Assembly: GCA_963799085.1 (NCBI GenBank)
Contig: CAWCWA010000003.1
Coordinates: 1 to 64,000 of the forward strand
Length of the DNA stretch: 64,000 nt
Origin: AP-15 sp963799085
GTDB taxonomy: Bacteria > Pseudomonadota > Alphaproteobacteria > ATCC43930 > CGMCC-115725
Direction: 5' to 3'
The position numbers and the translations under genes are program-made. This document shows positions 44,831-55,092 of the stretch, in pieces. The first letter of the stretch is position 1, and each line of letters opens with the position of its first letter. The notes under the pieces were generated by a model. The model was not told the origin of the DNA, made no database searches, and saw only the letters and a program-made list of their open reading frames with translations.

Positions 44831-46825
44831 TCATTTGTCCTTCACCGAAGTCTTTTCCAAGCAGCGCAGTACTTCGGCGACGCTCCAGGCCTGCGCGATG
44901 CAACCGCGCGGCGTGAACGGCGGTTCGGCGTCAAAGACCTCGCTGATCGAGCCGATGCCGGCTTCCGCGAGATGTGGCTCGAAACCATCGAGGAAGTGCC
45001 GCGCCCCGGCGCGGTCATCGGGGTGAACCTTGAGCCAGGCATCGATGAACGGGCCGATCAGCCAGGCCCACACCGTGCCCTGGTGGTAGGCGGCATCGCG
45101 GGCGCGCACGTCGCCGAAATAACGCGGCTTGTAATCGGGCTCGCCCGGCGCCAGCGAACGCAGTCCGACCGGTGTGACCAGCTTCGCTTTCACCGCGGTG
45201 ACGACCGCCTCCCAATATTCCCGGTCAAGGACCGGGTGATCGAGCGCGATCGCGAGGATCTGGTTCGGTCGGAACGCGGCGTCGTCCCCGTTCTCGCCAT
45301 CGACGATGTCGTACAGATGGCCCCCTGCGGCGCGCCAAAAGCGGCGATTGAAGGAATCGCGCGCCTTGTTCGCATAGGCTGCGAGTTCGTCGGCTTCCGG
45401 GTCCTTTGCTTCGCGCAGCCAATTCGCCAGCAAGCGCAGCGCGTTGTACCACAGCGCGTTGATCTCGACCGCTTTGCCGCGGCGCGGGGTCACCACCCAA
45501 TCGCCAACTTTCGCATCCATCCAGGTGAGCGCGTAACCCTCCGCCCCCTGGGTGAGGAGCCCGTCATGCGGGTCGACCTTGATGCCGAACCGGGTGCCCT
45601 CGAGATGATGCCGTACGATGTCCTTCAAGATCGGCAGAAGAAGCTCCAAGGTCGCCTTGTCCTGGCAATGCTCGACATAGCGGTGCAGCGCGTGAAAGAA
45701 CCACAGCGTCGCATCGGCCGTGTGGTAGAGGCCCTGATTTTGTCCTTCCGGGAACATGTTCGGGATCAGTCCGTCGCGCAGGTAGTGAGCGAAGGTGCGC
45801 AGGATCCAGCGTGCCTCGATCGCCCGCCCGGTCGTTAGAGTGAGTCCCTCGAGCGAGATCATCGTGTCCCGGCCCCAATCGGTGAACCAGTGATAGCCGG
45901 CGATCACGGTGCGCACTTCATCACCCTCGGCCCGCGCCCGGGCCCCGTCGGCAATGCGTCCCACCGGGGTAATGACGAAGGCGTCGGCCGCAAGGACGAG
46001 CTCGGCTGCGTACCCGATCTGAGCCGGCGCCGCCGCCATCCCGACGAGGCGCCGGCGGCGCTCGCCTTCGAAGGTCAGCGCATCGTCGGGGCTTAGCGCC
46101 AGCACAGTATGCCAAGCCTCCGTCGCAGCGATCAGGGTCAGCGGGCAATCCTTGCGGATTTCTCCGGCAAAATAGCCGGGGCTCCAGAGCCAGCCTCGCG
46201 AATCGTAACCGCGCTGCGCCTCGATCTCATAGAAGCGCTCGCGGCGCGAGCCGCCATCGGCGGTAAAGGTCGGGCCTTCGGAGTTCTCCACCGCCAGCCG
46301 CAAAGTGGGCAAATCCGGCCCGGCGCTGACCTCGTATCGGTTGTCCCGGACGGTCAGCGTATAGCCCGAGGAGAGCGTCTCGCTGACCGGCGCCTCGAGC
46401 GGACGAAAGTTGATCAAGGGTCTGAGCCGCAGGCGGACGCGCCTGCCGTCGCGGAGCAGGCGAAAGGTGGAATGCACGATGTTTTGGCGCGAGGGCACGA
46501 CAATCGACTTCTCGATGACGACGCCATCGAGCTCATAGCGCCAGCTCGGCAGGCCCATGTCCAACGTGAAATCGAGGAATCGCCCGTTCTCGCGCATGTT
46601 CACGACGCTGCCGTCTGCGAGCTCGATGTCGACCTCGAGATCGTTGAGGACCACCATGCGGCCGAGCGGAGCCGGCTGGGCGGCGATCAGGAAGCCGTGG
46701 TATCGCCGGGTGATCGCCCCCGTTATCGTCGCCGAGGCGTAGCCGCCCAACCCGTTTTCCACGAGCCATTCGCGCGGAGCCTCCGATGACGTATTCTCGT
46801 CGCGGATGCGCCCGGTGCGGGTCAA
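44831..46825 (-). CDS. Glycogen debranching enzyme (amylo-alpha-1,6-glucosidase)
   Basis: A protein of about 660 residues of the GDE_N/GDE_C (GH133-like) type that removes alpha-1,6 branches. REWLVENGLGGYASATITGA opens the N-terminal domain; the catalytic (alpha/alpha)6 domain shows GYHWFTDWGRDTMISLEGLT, PNMFPEGQNQGLYHTADATL and YHQGTVWAWLIGPFIDAWL. No ATG is suitable; TTG 46825 overlaps the treZ stop as TTGA, so it is probably translated by coupling. With treZ it would turn glycogen or maltodextrin into trehalose. Confidence 0.88.
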   Translation of the reverse strand: MTRTGRIRDENTSSEAPREWLVENGLGGYASATITGAITRRYHGFLIAAQPAPLGRMVVLNDLEVDIELADGSVVNMRENGRFLDFTLDMGLPSWRYELDGVVIEKSIVVPSRQNIVHSTFRLLRDGRRVRLRLRPLINFRPLEAPVSETLSSGYTLTVRDNRYEVSAGPDLPTLRLAVENSEGPTFTADGGSRRERFYEIEAQRGYDSRGWLWSPGYFAGEIRKDCPLTLIAATEAWHTVLALSPDDALTFEGERRRRLVGMAAAPAQIGYAAELVLAADAFVITPVGRIADGARARAEGDEVRTVIAGYHWFTDWGRDTMISLEGLTLTTGRAIEARWILRTFAHYLRDGLIPNMFPEGQNQGLYHTADATLWFFHALHRYVEHCQDKATLELLLPILKDIVRHHLEGTRFGIKVDPHDGLLTQGAEGYALTWMDAKVGDWVVTPRRGKAVEINALWYNALRLLANWLREAKDPEADELAAYANKARDSFNRRFWRAAGGHLYDIVDGENGDDAAFRPNQILAIALDHPVLDREYWEAVVTAVKAKLVTPVGLRSLAPGEPDYKPRYFGDVRARDAAYHQGTVWAWLIGPFIDAWLKVHPDDRAGARHFLDGFEPHLAEAGIGSISEVFDAEPPFTPRGCIAQAWSVAEVLRCLEKTSVKDK

Positions 46826-48778
46826 CCATTCGCTTCTCGGAGATGGAAGACGTTCTTCGCCTCGGGTATCGTGACTGAGGAGCCGGGGATGAGGACGGTG
46901 GCGCTTTGGCCCGAGATGAGCCAATCCCCTACGGCATCCTGCGCCGGGCCCCCTGAACCACCGTAAACCGGAGCCTCGCTGGACCATAAGAGCCGCCAAG
47001 CCTGGCCCTCGACAGGTGCCAGCAGCGGCTCGGGTGCGGGGCCGAGCAGGAGGTCGCGGCCGAGATTGACAATCAGCAAACGGTCGGCGCCACTCTGCGA
47101 GAAAAAGCGCAGCATCCAGGCTTCATCCGTGAGTGCGGCACCATCGATCCGGCATGGCCGCTGTCCAAGCACCGGGTCCGTACGCCGCAGCTCCAGAAGG
47201 TCTCGATGCAGTGCATAGATCGAAGCATGCCGTTGCCGTTCGCCGAGATCGATCACCGATCGGCGAAACGTGTCGATGTCGCCGGGATCGGCGAGCTCGG
47301 CCCGCATCTCGCTCGTCGCGAGACTGGGAAATTGCGCGAGGGAACGGCGGCGCCCCTCGCGGACATCGTGCGACAGCTCGGTCTCGTGATCGGCAAAATA
47401 GAAGAACGGGCTCGACGCGCCGAATTCCTGCCCCTGGAACAGCATCGGGATGCCCGGCATCAGCAAGAAATAAGCGGTCATCGCGCGAAGCCGGCCCGGG
47501 CTCGTCAACGCGTGACAGCGCTCTCCGGTGCCAGAGTTGGCGATCTGGTCGTGGTTCTGCAGAAAGACGACGAAGCATTCCGCCGGGAGGTCGAGGGTCG
47601 GCGTGCCGCGCGCTTTCCGCTGCCACTGGTAGCGCTGCCCCTGATAGAGGAAACCGTGCTTGGCGGCGGCAACGAACTCGCGCGGCCGACCGCGGTAATC
47701 CGAGTAGTAGGCCTCGTGATGTCCGGTCAGCGCAACCATGGCGCTGTGATGGAAATCGTCGTTCCACAACGCATCGAGCCCATACCCGCCGCGCTCGGCC
47801 GGGCGTATCAGCCTCGCCTGCTGCGGCTCGTTCTCACCGACGACAAGGGTGATTCTGCTGCGCCCCGCCGATCGCACCTGCCGCGCGACGGCAGCGATAA
47901 TATGATCTTCCGATCGATCGAAAATTGCCTGCGTCGCGTCTAGCCGCAGCCCATCGAGATGATATTCGTCTATCCAGTAGCCCGCGTTGGCGACGAAGAA
48001 CTCGCGTACTGGGCCAGAATCGGGACCATCAAAATTGATCGCCTCACCCCAGTCGTTGTCGTGGCGGTCGGTGAAATAAGCCGCGGAGAACAATTTGAGA
48101 TAGTTACCGTCCGGGCCGAAATGGTTGTAGACGACATCGAGGATGACAGCAATCCCGAGAGCATGGGCGCGGTCGACGAAGCGACGAAAATCAACTGGCC
48201 GGCCGTAGAGCCGGGTTGGTGCGAAGAGGTTGACGCCGTCATATCCCCAGCCGAACCGGCCGGGGAATTCCGCCACCGGCATGATTTCGACGCAGGTGAT
48301 GCCGAGTTCGGCGAGGGCCGGCAGTTCGCGGAGGGCGGCATCCCAGCTTCCATTCGGGGTGAAGGTGCCGACATGCATCTCGTAGATGACAAGCTGCTCG
48401 CGCGCCACTCCGCGCCACGCATTATCAGTCCAAACGAAGTCACTGGGATCAACAATTTCCGAAGGTCCGTGCGGTCCTTCCGGTTGAAATCTCGACGCCG
48501 GGTCGGGCAGCGCCTTTTCATCGCGATCGAGACGGAAGCGATAGCGCATGCCAGCTTGCCCCGGCAGGCTCCACAGCGAAAAGTAGCCGGCCGGCGTCCG
48601 ATCGCAGTGCTTCCGGTTCGAGACCTTCGATCTCGACAACAACCTCGCGGCAACGGGGCGCCCAGACACGGAAGTGGACGCCGCCGTCGGACTGCGGCTC
48701 GGCGCCGATCGGCAGACGCCGGACAGGTGCCGCTTCGCTCGTGAGCGAATATTCAGCAGCGAAAGGCTCGGGCGGCAT
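46822..48778 (-). pseudogene. treZ: Malto-oligosyltrehalose trehalohydrolase, one frameshift near the N-terminus
   Basis: GH13 enzyme that releases trehalose from maltooligosyl trehalose. The N-terminal CBM48-like part (RLPIGAEPQSDGGVHFRVWA) begins at ATG 48778; near 48600 the frame changes and the rest is intact to 46822. The catalytic sequence is complete: VYNHFGPDGNY, GLRLDATQAI, TLVVGENEPQ and FLQNHDQIANSGTGER. About 650 residues when repaired. The partner treY is not in the window. The lesion lies in the carbohydrate-binding module, so an internal start could still make the catalytic domain. Confidence 0.87.
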
Positions 48779-48839
48779 CGCCAGCCCCTGTCGCTTCTTG
48801 GTGAGGCTGAAGCCGGCGAGCGCGTCCACGTCGCTCCGC

Positions 48840-49112
48840 CTACGGACCAGCCCTGTGCGCCGGCGGTTCTTTAGCGATGCCTGTCGTGATCCCATCATCC
48901 TCTCGGATCCGCGACGGGTCCTGATCCGGAAGCTTCAGTGTGATGGTGGACCGCAAAACACTGCCGATCGCCGTCGCGATTTGAACCAGCCGAGCCGCAT
49001 ATGCGTGGTCTTTTTCGAAGAGCTTGGAGGCTCGGGGACGTTGCCTCGCCATCTGATCGGGAGGGGCTGACGCGGAGGTGTCGCGTTCCGGGCTAGTCCG
49101 CGCTGTGGTCAT
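48840..49112 (-). CDS. Small protein upstream of treZ
   Basis: A 90-residue protein from ATG 49112 (GGAGG six bases upstream). The central helix FEKDHAYAARLVQIATAIGS is the only conserved-looking part; the ends are disordered. It overlaps no other gene, follows motif copy 10 by 80 bp and probably heads the treZ/debranching transcript. Function unknown. Confidence 0.6.
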   Translation of the reverse strand: MTTARTSPERDTSASAPPDQMARQRPRASKLFEKDHAYAARLVQIATAIGSVLRSTITLKLPDQDPSRIREDDGITTGIAKEPPAHRAGP

Positions 49113-49192
49113 GTGGCCTCCGGGATTGCCATGCTTCTCGCTGGATCGTGCGCGAGTAACAGATCATTAGCGCAGCCCGTCCGACGTTGTTA

Positions 49193-49210
49193 GGTTCGGA
49201 AACTACTCAG
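49193..49210 (-). promoter_or_regulatory. 18-bp motif, copy 10
   Basis: Read on the minus strand: CTGAGTAGTTTCCGAACC, 80 bp upstream of the 49112 gene; identical to copy 1. Confidence 0.78.
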
Positions 49211-49319
49211 GCGCGGCGAACCGAATGCGTCAGCATGACCCATGGAAGGCGCGGCGTGCGCGCGACCGCGCTCGACAGCCCGCAATTTCGGTTCAACGGA
49301 ACGCCTGCCTACCGACGCT

Positions 49320-49337
49320 TTGGGTAGTTTCCGAGCC
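49320..49337 (+). promoter_or_regulatory. 18-bp motif, copy 11
   Basis: TTGGGTAGTTTCCGAGCC on the plus strand, 116 bp upstream of the 49454 gene and divergent from copy 10. Confidence 0.78.
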
Positions 49338-49453
49338 TGACGTCGCGCCTCGACGTACGATATGTATCAGTTGCGGTTAGATGCGACAGCAACCCCATGC
49401 CTCATTGTCGGATCTATAGTGTTCGATGGAGGCGACAACATCCGGCAGTTAAA

Positions 49454-49955
49454 ATGACGCATTCGGCTTCGGCTTCTCATCTTGGATCTGAGTTCGACGA
49501 TTTTCTGTACGCGCCGATTGGCGAGGACAGGAATGGAATGCTGCTCAGCGTGCTCTCGGCGCTGGCGCGATCGGACGTCGACCCTTGGCAGGAGGCTGCC
49601 AGATTGGCTGGCTTGCCCGTGGCAACCGCGAGGCAGCGATTGGCGTCATTGATTACTGCACTGCCTGGCAAACCATCGGTGTACCCGGACCCGGCGATGA
49701 TTGCGGCTCGCCTGGTCGCGCTCTTGCCGAGCCGGGCTCGTCCCGATGTTCCATCGCGTAAGACGTTGCCGAGCGCCGGTGCGGCGACGAATCGACGGAC
49801 CGTCACGTTCCTGTATGTCGATCTTTATAGTCATCGCGCTGGGTGTCCAATGGATCGCCGCAAGCCATCAATCTTCAGCGCCGGCAGGCAACGACCGAGC
49901 ACCGGCTTCCAGCACCGTTTCACCACAGGTGCACCCGCCGATCTCTGGCCGGTGA
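49454..49955 (+). pseudogene. Conserved protein with C-terminal membrane helix, one frameshift
   Basis: MTHSASASHLGSEFDDFLYA and the helical LSVLSALARSDVDPWQEAAR with LPVATARQRLASLITALPG lead to a Pro-rich linker, then the frame changes near 49805 and a single membrane helix follows (IFIVIALGVQWIAASHQ) with a short Ser/Pro-rich tail. About 165 residues. This architecture recalls short rhizobial proteins of unknown function. Motif copy 11 is upstream. Confidence 0.6.
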
Positions 49956-50084
49956 CCGGCCACGACCGACCTCGGCATCGCCGCCAATCGCGACCCCGCC
50001 AATGCCTCGCCGCGCCTTCTGAAATTGGCTGAGCTCGATGGTGAGCGGGGCGTGCTTTATACTGAGCCGGTGCGTCTTCAGATC

Positions 50085-50957
50085 TCATTTCTCGAGCCGC
50101 TTCCGGATCGACAGCAATTCCTGGCGGCGCTCAGCGCTGGTTTTTGGGTAGGTCATGTTGAGTTCTCCGAGCGCATCCAGAATGATTTGGGAAACAATCA
50201 GCCGCGCATTCTCTTTATCGTCTGCGGGAACGACATACCAGGGCGCGTCCCGAATGCTTGTCGCGCTGAGGCATTCCTCATACGCCTTCATATACTGCTT
50301 CCAGAATTTCCGTTCCTCAACATCGGCAAGGCTGAATTTCCAGTTCTTTTCCGGCTCGTCGATGCGTTGCAGAAAACGCTTTCGCTGCTCCTCCTTCGAC
50401 AGGTGGAGGTAGAACTTGACGATGCGGGTTCCGTTACTGTGGAGGTGGCTCTCCAGATTCACGATGGAGCGATACCGGTCGTGCCAAACCACCTCGTCAT
50501 CATGCGGCAAGTCCGGGAGCCCTTCGCTGCGGAGAATCTCCGGATGCACGCGGGCGATCAGCACCTCCTCGTAGTACGATCGGTTGAAGATGCCGATCCG
50601 CCCGCGTTCCGGTAGGTCACGGGTGGTGCGCCAAAGAAAATCGTGTTGCAATTCGGCGGGGCTGGGATGTTTGAAGCTGTATACTTGGCAGCCCTGCGGA
50701 TTGACCCCGGACATCACATGCTTGATTGCGCCATCTTTTCCTGCTGCGTCCATCGCCTGAAAGATCAGCAGGACGGCATAGCGATTGGACGCGTAGAGCA
50801 GCTGCTGCAGCGAGCTCAGTTGCGCAACATGCTCTCCCAGGAGCTTGTGATAGTGCTCCTTCGACTCGTACACGGGCGCCACGGTCGTCGGCCACTTCCG
50901 GAGGTCGACCTCGTCTCCTTCCCGCACCCGAAAGCCCTTCGAACTGAATTTCATTTC
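50085..50957 (-). CDS. ppk2: Polyphosphate kinase 2 family protein
   Basis: A protein of about 290 residues that transfers phosphate between polyphosphate and nucleotides. The P-loop region is LIFQAMDAAGKDGAIKHVM, the lid and Walker B region DLPERGRIGIFNRSYYEEVL, and RFLQRIDEPEKNWKFSLADV closes the catalytic part. Class cannot be decided from sequence alone. It lies 127 bp after the P-type ATPase gene on the same strand. ATG 50957 is chosen over the longer 50981 start because of its GAAGGGATGG context. Confidence 0.9.
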   Translation of the reverse strand, partial: EMKFSSKGFRVREGDEVDLRKWPTTVAPVYESKEHYHKLLGEHVAQLSSLQQLLYASNRYAVLLIFQAMDAAGKDGAIKHVMSGVNPQGCQVYSFKHPSPAELQHDFLWRTTRDLPERGRIGIFNRSYYEEVLIARVHPEILRSEGLPDLPHDDEVVWHDRYRSIVNLESHLHSNGTRIVKFYLHLSKEEQRKRFLQRIDEPEKNWKFSLADVEERKFWKQYMKAYEECLSATSIRDAPWYVVPADDKENARLIVSQIILDALGELNMTYPKTSAERRQELLSIRKRLEK

Positions 50958-51083
50958 CATCCCTTCGGCGGTGCCGGCCACATGGGTCGCGTCGGTTCAT
51001 TTGGGTGTCGCATCTTTCCGAATCTCCCGCTCCGCCTTGAGCCAGTCCTGGACCGCGCATGGCCTTCGCGACGGCCTTGCCGC

Positions 51084-53636
51084 TCATAGTAGTTCATAAG
51101 CCCGCTCGGCGATCTGCGGTGTCATATCGGCAGGTTCCTTGGCCAATAGGTGTGCGGCAGTCGGATCGAAAATCCGATACGCCAGGAGTTTCACGGGGTC
51201 GGTCACGAGGAACCACGCCACGGCGTAGCCCCAAACGAACAGTGCCCAGCCCCAGCCGAGGGGTGCCATAAACAGCCCATAAACCGCGATCAGAGTCGCT
51301 ACGAGTTGCGTGCCGAGCACGGCCATCCATAAAACCCGCGCGGGGCGTATCGACCAGAACGGGCCGCGCGTGCGCGTCTGGAAAATCGTCAGATGTCCGG
51401 CCACCGACAGCATCAGATACATCATCGTCTGGAGATGCGGACGGTCGAGATGAAAGACGCGGTCGCCAAGGAAAAACAGGCCAAACGCGGCGATCGGGCC
51501 GACGAGGCCCAGCACCGTGGCGATCCCCAGCACCAGGCGCATGTTCCACGCCTCGGGCTCGTCCTTGTAATGAACGTTGTCATAGGCAATCGACAGGATC
51601 GCGCCGTCGTTGAGCAACGCCAGCATCACGATCATCACCGCCGTCAGCGGATAAAAGTTGAAGATCAGGATCGCCAAGGTCATGAACAGCAGCACGCGCA
51701 GCGTTTCGGCGATGCGGTAGATCGCGTAGCTGTTCATCCGCTGGAAGATTTTCCGGCTCTCCCTGATCGCGTCGATGATCACCGACAGTCCGGGCGTCAT
51801 CAGCACGATGGCCGCCGCCGCACGCGCCGCGTCCGTCGCCCGAAACAGCGTGCCGCCGGCGTCTTCATCCCGTCGCTGTCGCCGAGTCCGCGTTTGCAGG
51901 TCTTCGACAATGTGGAACTTGTGTTCGGGGAAGACCTGGGCGAAACCGTCGGCGGCCTCGATGGCCTTGCCCACCGCCGGCGTTTTTTGCTGCTTTTCGT
52001 CACCCAGGGTGGCGGCATCGAGGATATTTGTGCCCATCCCCAGCTTCTTGGCGGTTTCCTGGGCGATGGCGAGCGCATCGCCGGTCACCATCTTGACCTT
52101 GACCCCCATCTGTTGCGCGGTCGCGATGGTGGACTTGGCATCGTCCCGCGGCGGGTCGAATAATGGCAGCACCCCCAGAAACTGCCATTTGCCGTCGCCC
52201 TCGGCGCGCGCCACGCCCAGGGAGCGGAAGCCGCGCGCGGCGAACTCGTTAACCGCCTTGTCGACGGCTTGCTTCACCTCTGCGGCATTGGCCGATAACG
52301 CCAGGATCACCTGCGGCGCGCCCTTCGTCACCTTGAACGCCTTGCCATCCGGGCCCGTGACGGCGGCTTCCGTGCGCTTGTGCACCGCGTCGAACGGCTG
52401 GAAATGCCCCACCTTGTAGGGTTTCAGGGCCTGATCGTTTTTCAGGCCGCCCAGTACGGCCAGATCGATCGTGTCGTTATTGTCGGCACGCGAGGCCAGC
52501 GCAGCAGCGAGGATCACCTGCTCGGCGGGAGTATCGTTCACGCCGAACGGATCGCCCAAGGTCAGCTTGTTCTGGGTCAGGGTGCCGGTCTTGTCGGCGC
52601 ACAGGATGTCGACGCCGGCCAATTCCTCGATCGCCACCAGCCGGGTCACGATCGCCTTCTTCTTGGCGAGCAGGCGTGCGCCGACCGCCATCGTCACCGA
52701 CAATACCGTCGGCATTGCCACCGGAATCGCGGCCACGGTCAGCACCAGGGCGAACTGCAAGGTGGTCAGGATCGGGTCGCCGCGAAAGATCGCGACGGCA
52801 ACGATCGACGCCACCATGACCACCGCCAGAATGATCAGGTAATTGCCGATCTTCAGCACGGCGCGCTGGAAGTGGCTGACGGTCTTCGCCCCTTGCACCA
52901 GCTCCGCGGTCTTGCCGAAATAGGTGTTCGCACCGGTGGCATAGACCAGGGCGCCGATCTCGCCCTGACGAACGATCGAGCCGGAAAAGATTGCTTCGCC
53001 GGATTTGCGGGTGGCGGGCAGCGACTCTCCCGTCAGCGCGGATTGATCCACCTCCACCGGGTCGCCGTCCAGCAGGCGCGCGTCCGCCGGCACAATGTCG
53101 CCCAGGCGCACACGGATGACGTCGCCCGGCACCAATTCGCGCGCCGGCGGGGTGATCCACTTTCCATCCCGTACCACCCGGGCCTTGATCGCCAGCGTGG
53201 CCTTCAGCGCGGCAATGGCGTTGCCCGCCTGATGTTCTTCCCAGAACCCCACCACAGCGTTGGCCAGAAGCAGAACCAGGATGATGCCAAAGTCCGGCCA
53301 ATGCCGGGCTACCGCCGATAGGACCACCGCGGCTTCGATCATCCACGGGATCGGGCCCCAGAAATAGCCGAGGAATTTCAGCAGCTCATTGGTCTTCTTT
53401 TCTTCAATCTCGTTGGGCCCATATTGGGTCAGCCGCTTTGTTGCCTCCGCTTGGGTGAGACCCTCCGGAGACGACCCCAATTTCTTCTCCACCTCCGCCA
53501 GCGGCAGGGTTTTCAGATCGTCCTTCGCATCGGGCTTCGATCCCGGCTTCGATACGGGGCCCTGGGCCTGGTCGGCATCGGGTTTCAATGCCGTGGCCGA
53601 TGACGCACTTCGATTTTCCATGCGCGTCTCCATCAT
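51084..53636 (-). pseudogene. P-type H+-ATPase (type IIIA) lacking the hinge motif
   Basis: An 850-residue open frame of the plasma-membrane proton-ATPase type. The actuator TGES motif (SALTGESLPATRKSG), the phosphorylation site ILCADKTGTLTQNKL and the KGAPQVIL nucleotide-binding site are all normal, as are ten predicted helices. However, where TGDGVNDAPALKKADxGIAV is expected near residue 590 the protein reads LQTRTRRQRRDEDAGGTLF and then ATDAARAAAAIVL. The DNA still resembles the motif but with several indels and about 24 bp missing, netting an open frame. The Mg-binding hinge is essential, so the pump should be inactive if the sequence is right. Confidence 0.85.
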
Positions 53637-53982
53637 GGCCCCGTCTGGCGGGCTTTATTTCGAGCGCGAGCCGTCACCGGCACGGCGAATTGCGCGTCCG
53701 CCGCGCCAGCCTAGGGAAGGTCCTTCTCTATCGCGGCGGTGTGGTGTCAAGCTCGCTTCTCAGTGGTGCTTTCGCTTCCGAACAATAATGCCGTCTCGCA
53801 AGGCTCTCGCTTATCTCCGGGAGGTCGGCGCTATGACCGCCCCATGATGGGTTCAGAAGGATGAGGTGGAACAATCTGAACATCGTCCTGCCGAAGCGGA
53901 ACCACGTTCCCGGCGAACTCACCTCGTCCATCGTCCCCGCGAGGGGCGCTTTTCCGCCGGGGCGGAACTCAATATCCTTCTT
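53637..53982. other. Gap without a recognisable gene
   Basis: About 350 bp between the ATPase start and the IS110 relic. It should contain the ATPase promoter; I see neither a motif copy nor a gene. Confidence 0.45.
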
Positions 53983-54998
53983 TCAGGCGGCTACTGCATC
54001 GGGCTGCTTGCGCCAGCGGAATTGGGTACCGTCCGTCCACATCCGGTGCCGGATGACAGCGAGGCGTCGGGCCAGGGCGACGATTGCCTTCTTCCCTCCG
54101 CGACGACGGGCCAGCGGCATGCCCCAAGCCTTGAGCCAGGACCATTTCTGGCTATGTGTGAGAGCACCTGCGCTGCTTCATAGAAGTGCCGTGCGCATCA
54201 TGGCGTCCCCACATTTCGAGATCCTTCCGTCGTAGTCCGTCTCGCCGGACTGAAAGCGGCGCGGTACCAAGCCGAAATGTGCCCCCACCATCTTGGAACG
54301 GACAAAACGCTGCGGCTGATCGACCGTGGCCCGAAACGTCAGTGCCACGACCGGTCCCACTCCCGGCACCGTCATCAAGCGGCGGCATAGCCGGTCGCCG
54401 CGGACCTGGTCGAGGACCATCTTGTGGCGTCCCGCGAACTGCAGGCAAGGGGGCGACAATTGCCCCTGGGGTCGGATGCCCCACCACCAATTCTCGGACT
54501 CTGGCTTCGAAGTGACCGGGCTGACCACCCCCACCCTGAGCCCAAAATTGCGCACGGTTCCTCGGAGCTCGTTCTCCATGTCCTGCAGCTTGTCGCGGAG
54601 CCGCTTGCGTGACGTCAGCAGCATCCGCTCTTGCTGACTGGCCAGTGTCTTCACGTGCACTGCCTGGTACAACCCGACCCGCATCATCTGTGCTATACCG
54701 CGCGCATCGTTGCGGTCGCTCTTGTTCACTTGCTGGGCCTTCAGCACCGCCTTCATATGGCGTGTCTCCAGCACACTACCGGCAGCCCCGCCTCAAGCAG
54801 GCCGGTCACCATCCATTGCGACAGCGGCCCTGCCTCCAGCCCAACCCGGGCGTAGCCAAGTCCGGCCTCGTTCAACAGGGCAACGACTGCCTCTGGCTCC
54901 GTCGTTACTTTGGCCTCCCGTACGATTTTCCCGGTCTCGTCTACAATGCCGATCGCCGTCTCCTTGACCGATACATCCAGGCCAGCACAATGCTTCAT
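53983..54998 (-). pseudogene. IS110-family transposase, frameshifted
   Basis: MKHCAGLDVSVKETAIGIVD with the DEDD-type first Asp, GLEAGPLSQWMVTGLLEAGL, then, after a slip near 54765, HMKAVLKAQQVNKSDRNDAR and the transposase_20 domain LMTVPGVGPVVALTFRATVD with FGLVPRRFQSGE. The centre near 54470 and the C-terminus near 54170 are also disrupted; the last readable part is IVALARRLAVIRHRMWTDGT. IS110 elements lack classical inverted repeats, so the element ends cannot be placed. Confidence 0.85.
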
Positions 54999-55092
54999 GG
55001 CAGTCCTTCCTCTGTAGAACGTTTTGGGGCCGGCTCATCCGGACCTCGTGTCCAACGTCAGTGTGAAGGACGGCCACCTCCGCCTCCAGCGA

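Noticed and set aside
49270..49330. EcfG-type promoter (GGAAC-N16/17-CGTT) near 49299
   Set aside because: GGAAC is present but the spacing and -10 element do not fit; similar GGAAC strings elsewhere also lack a partner.
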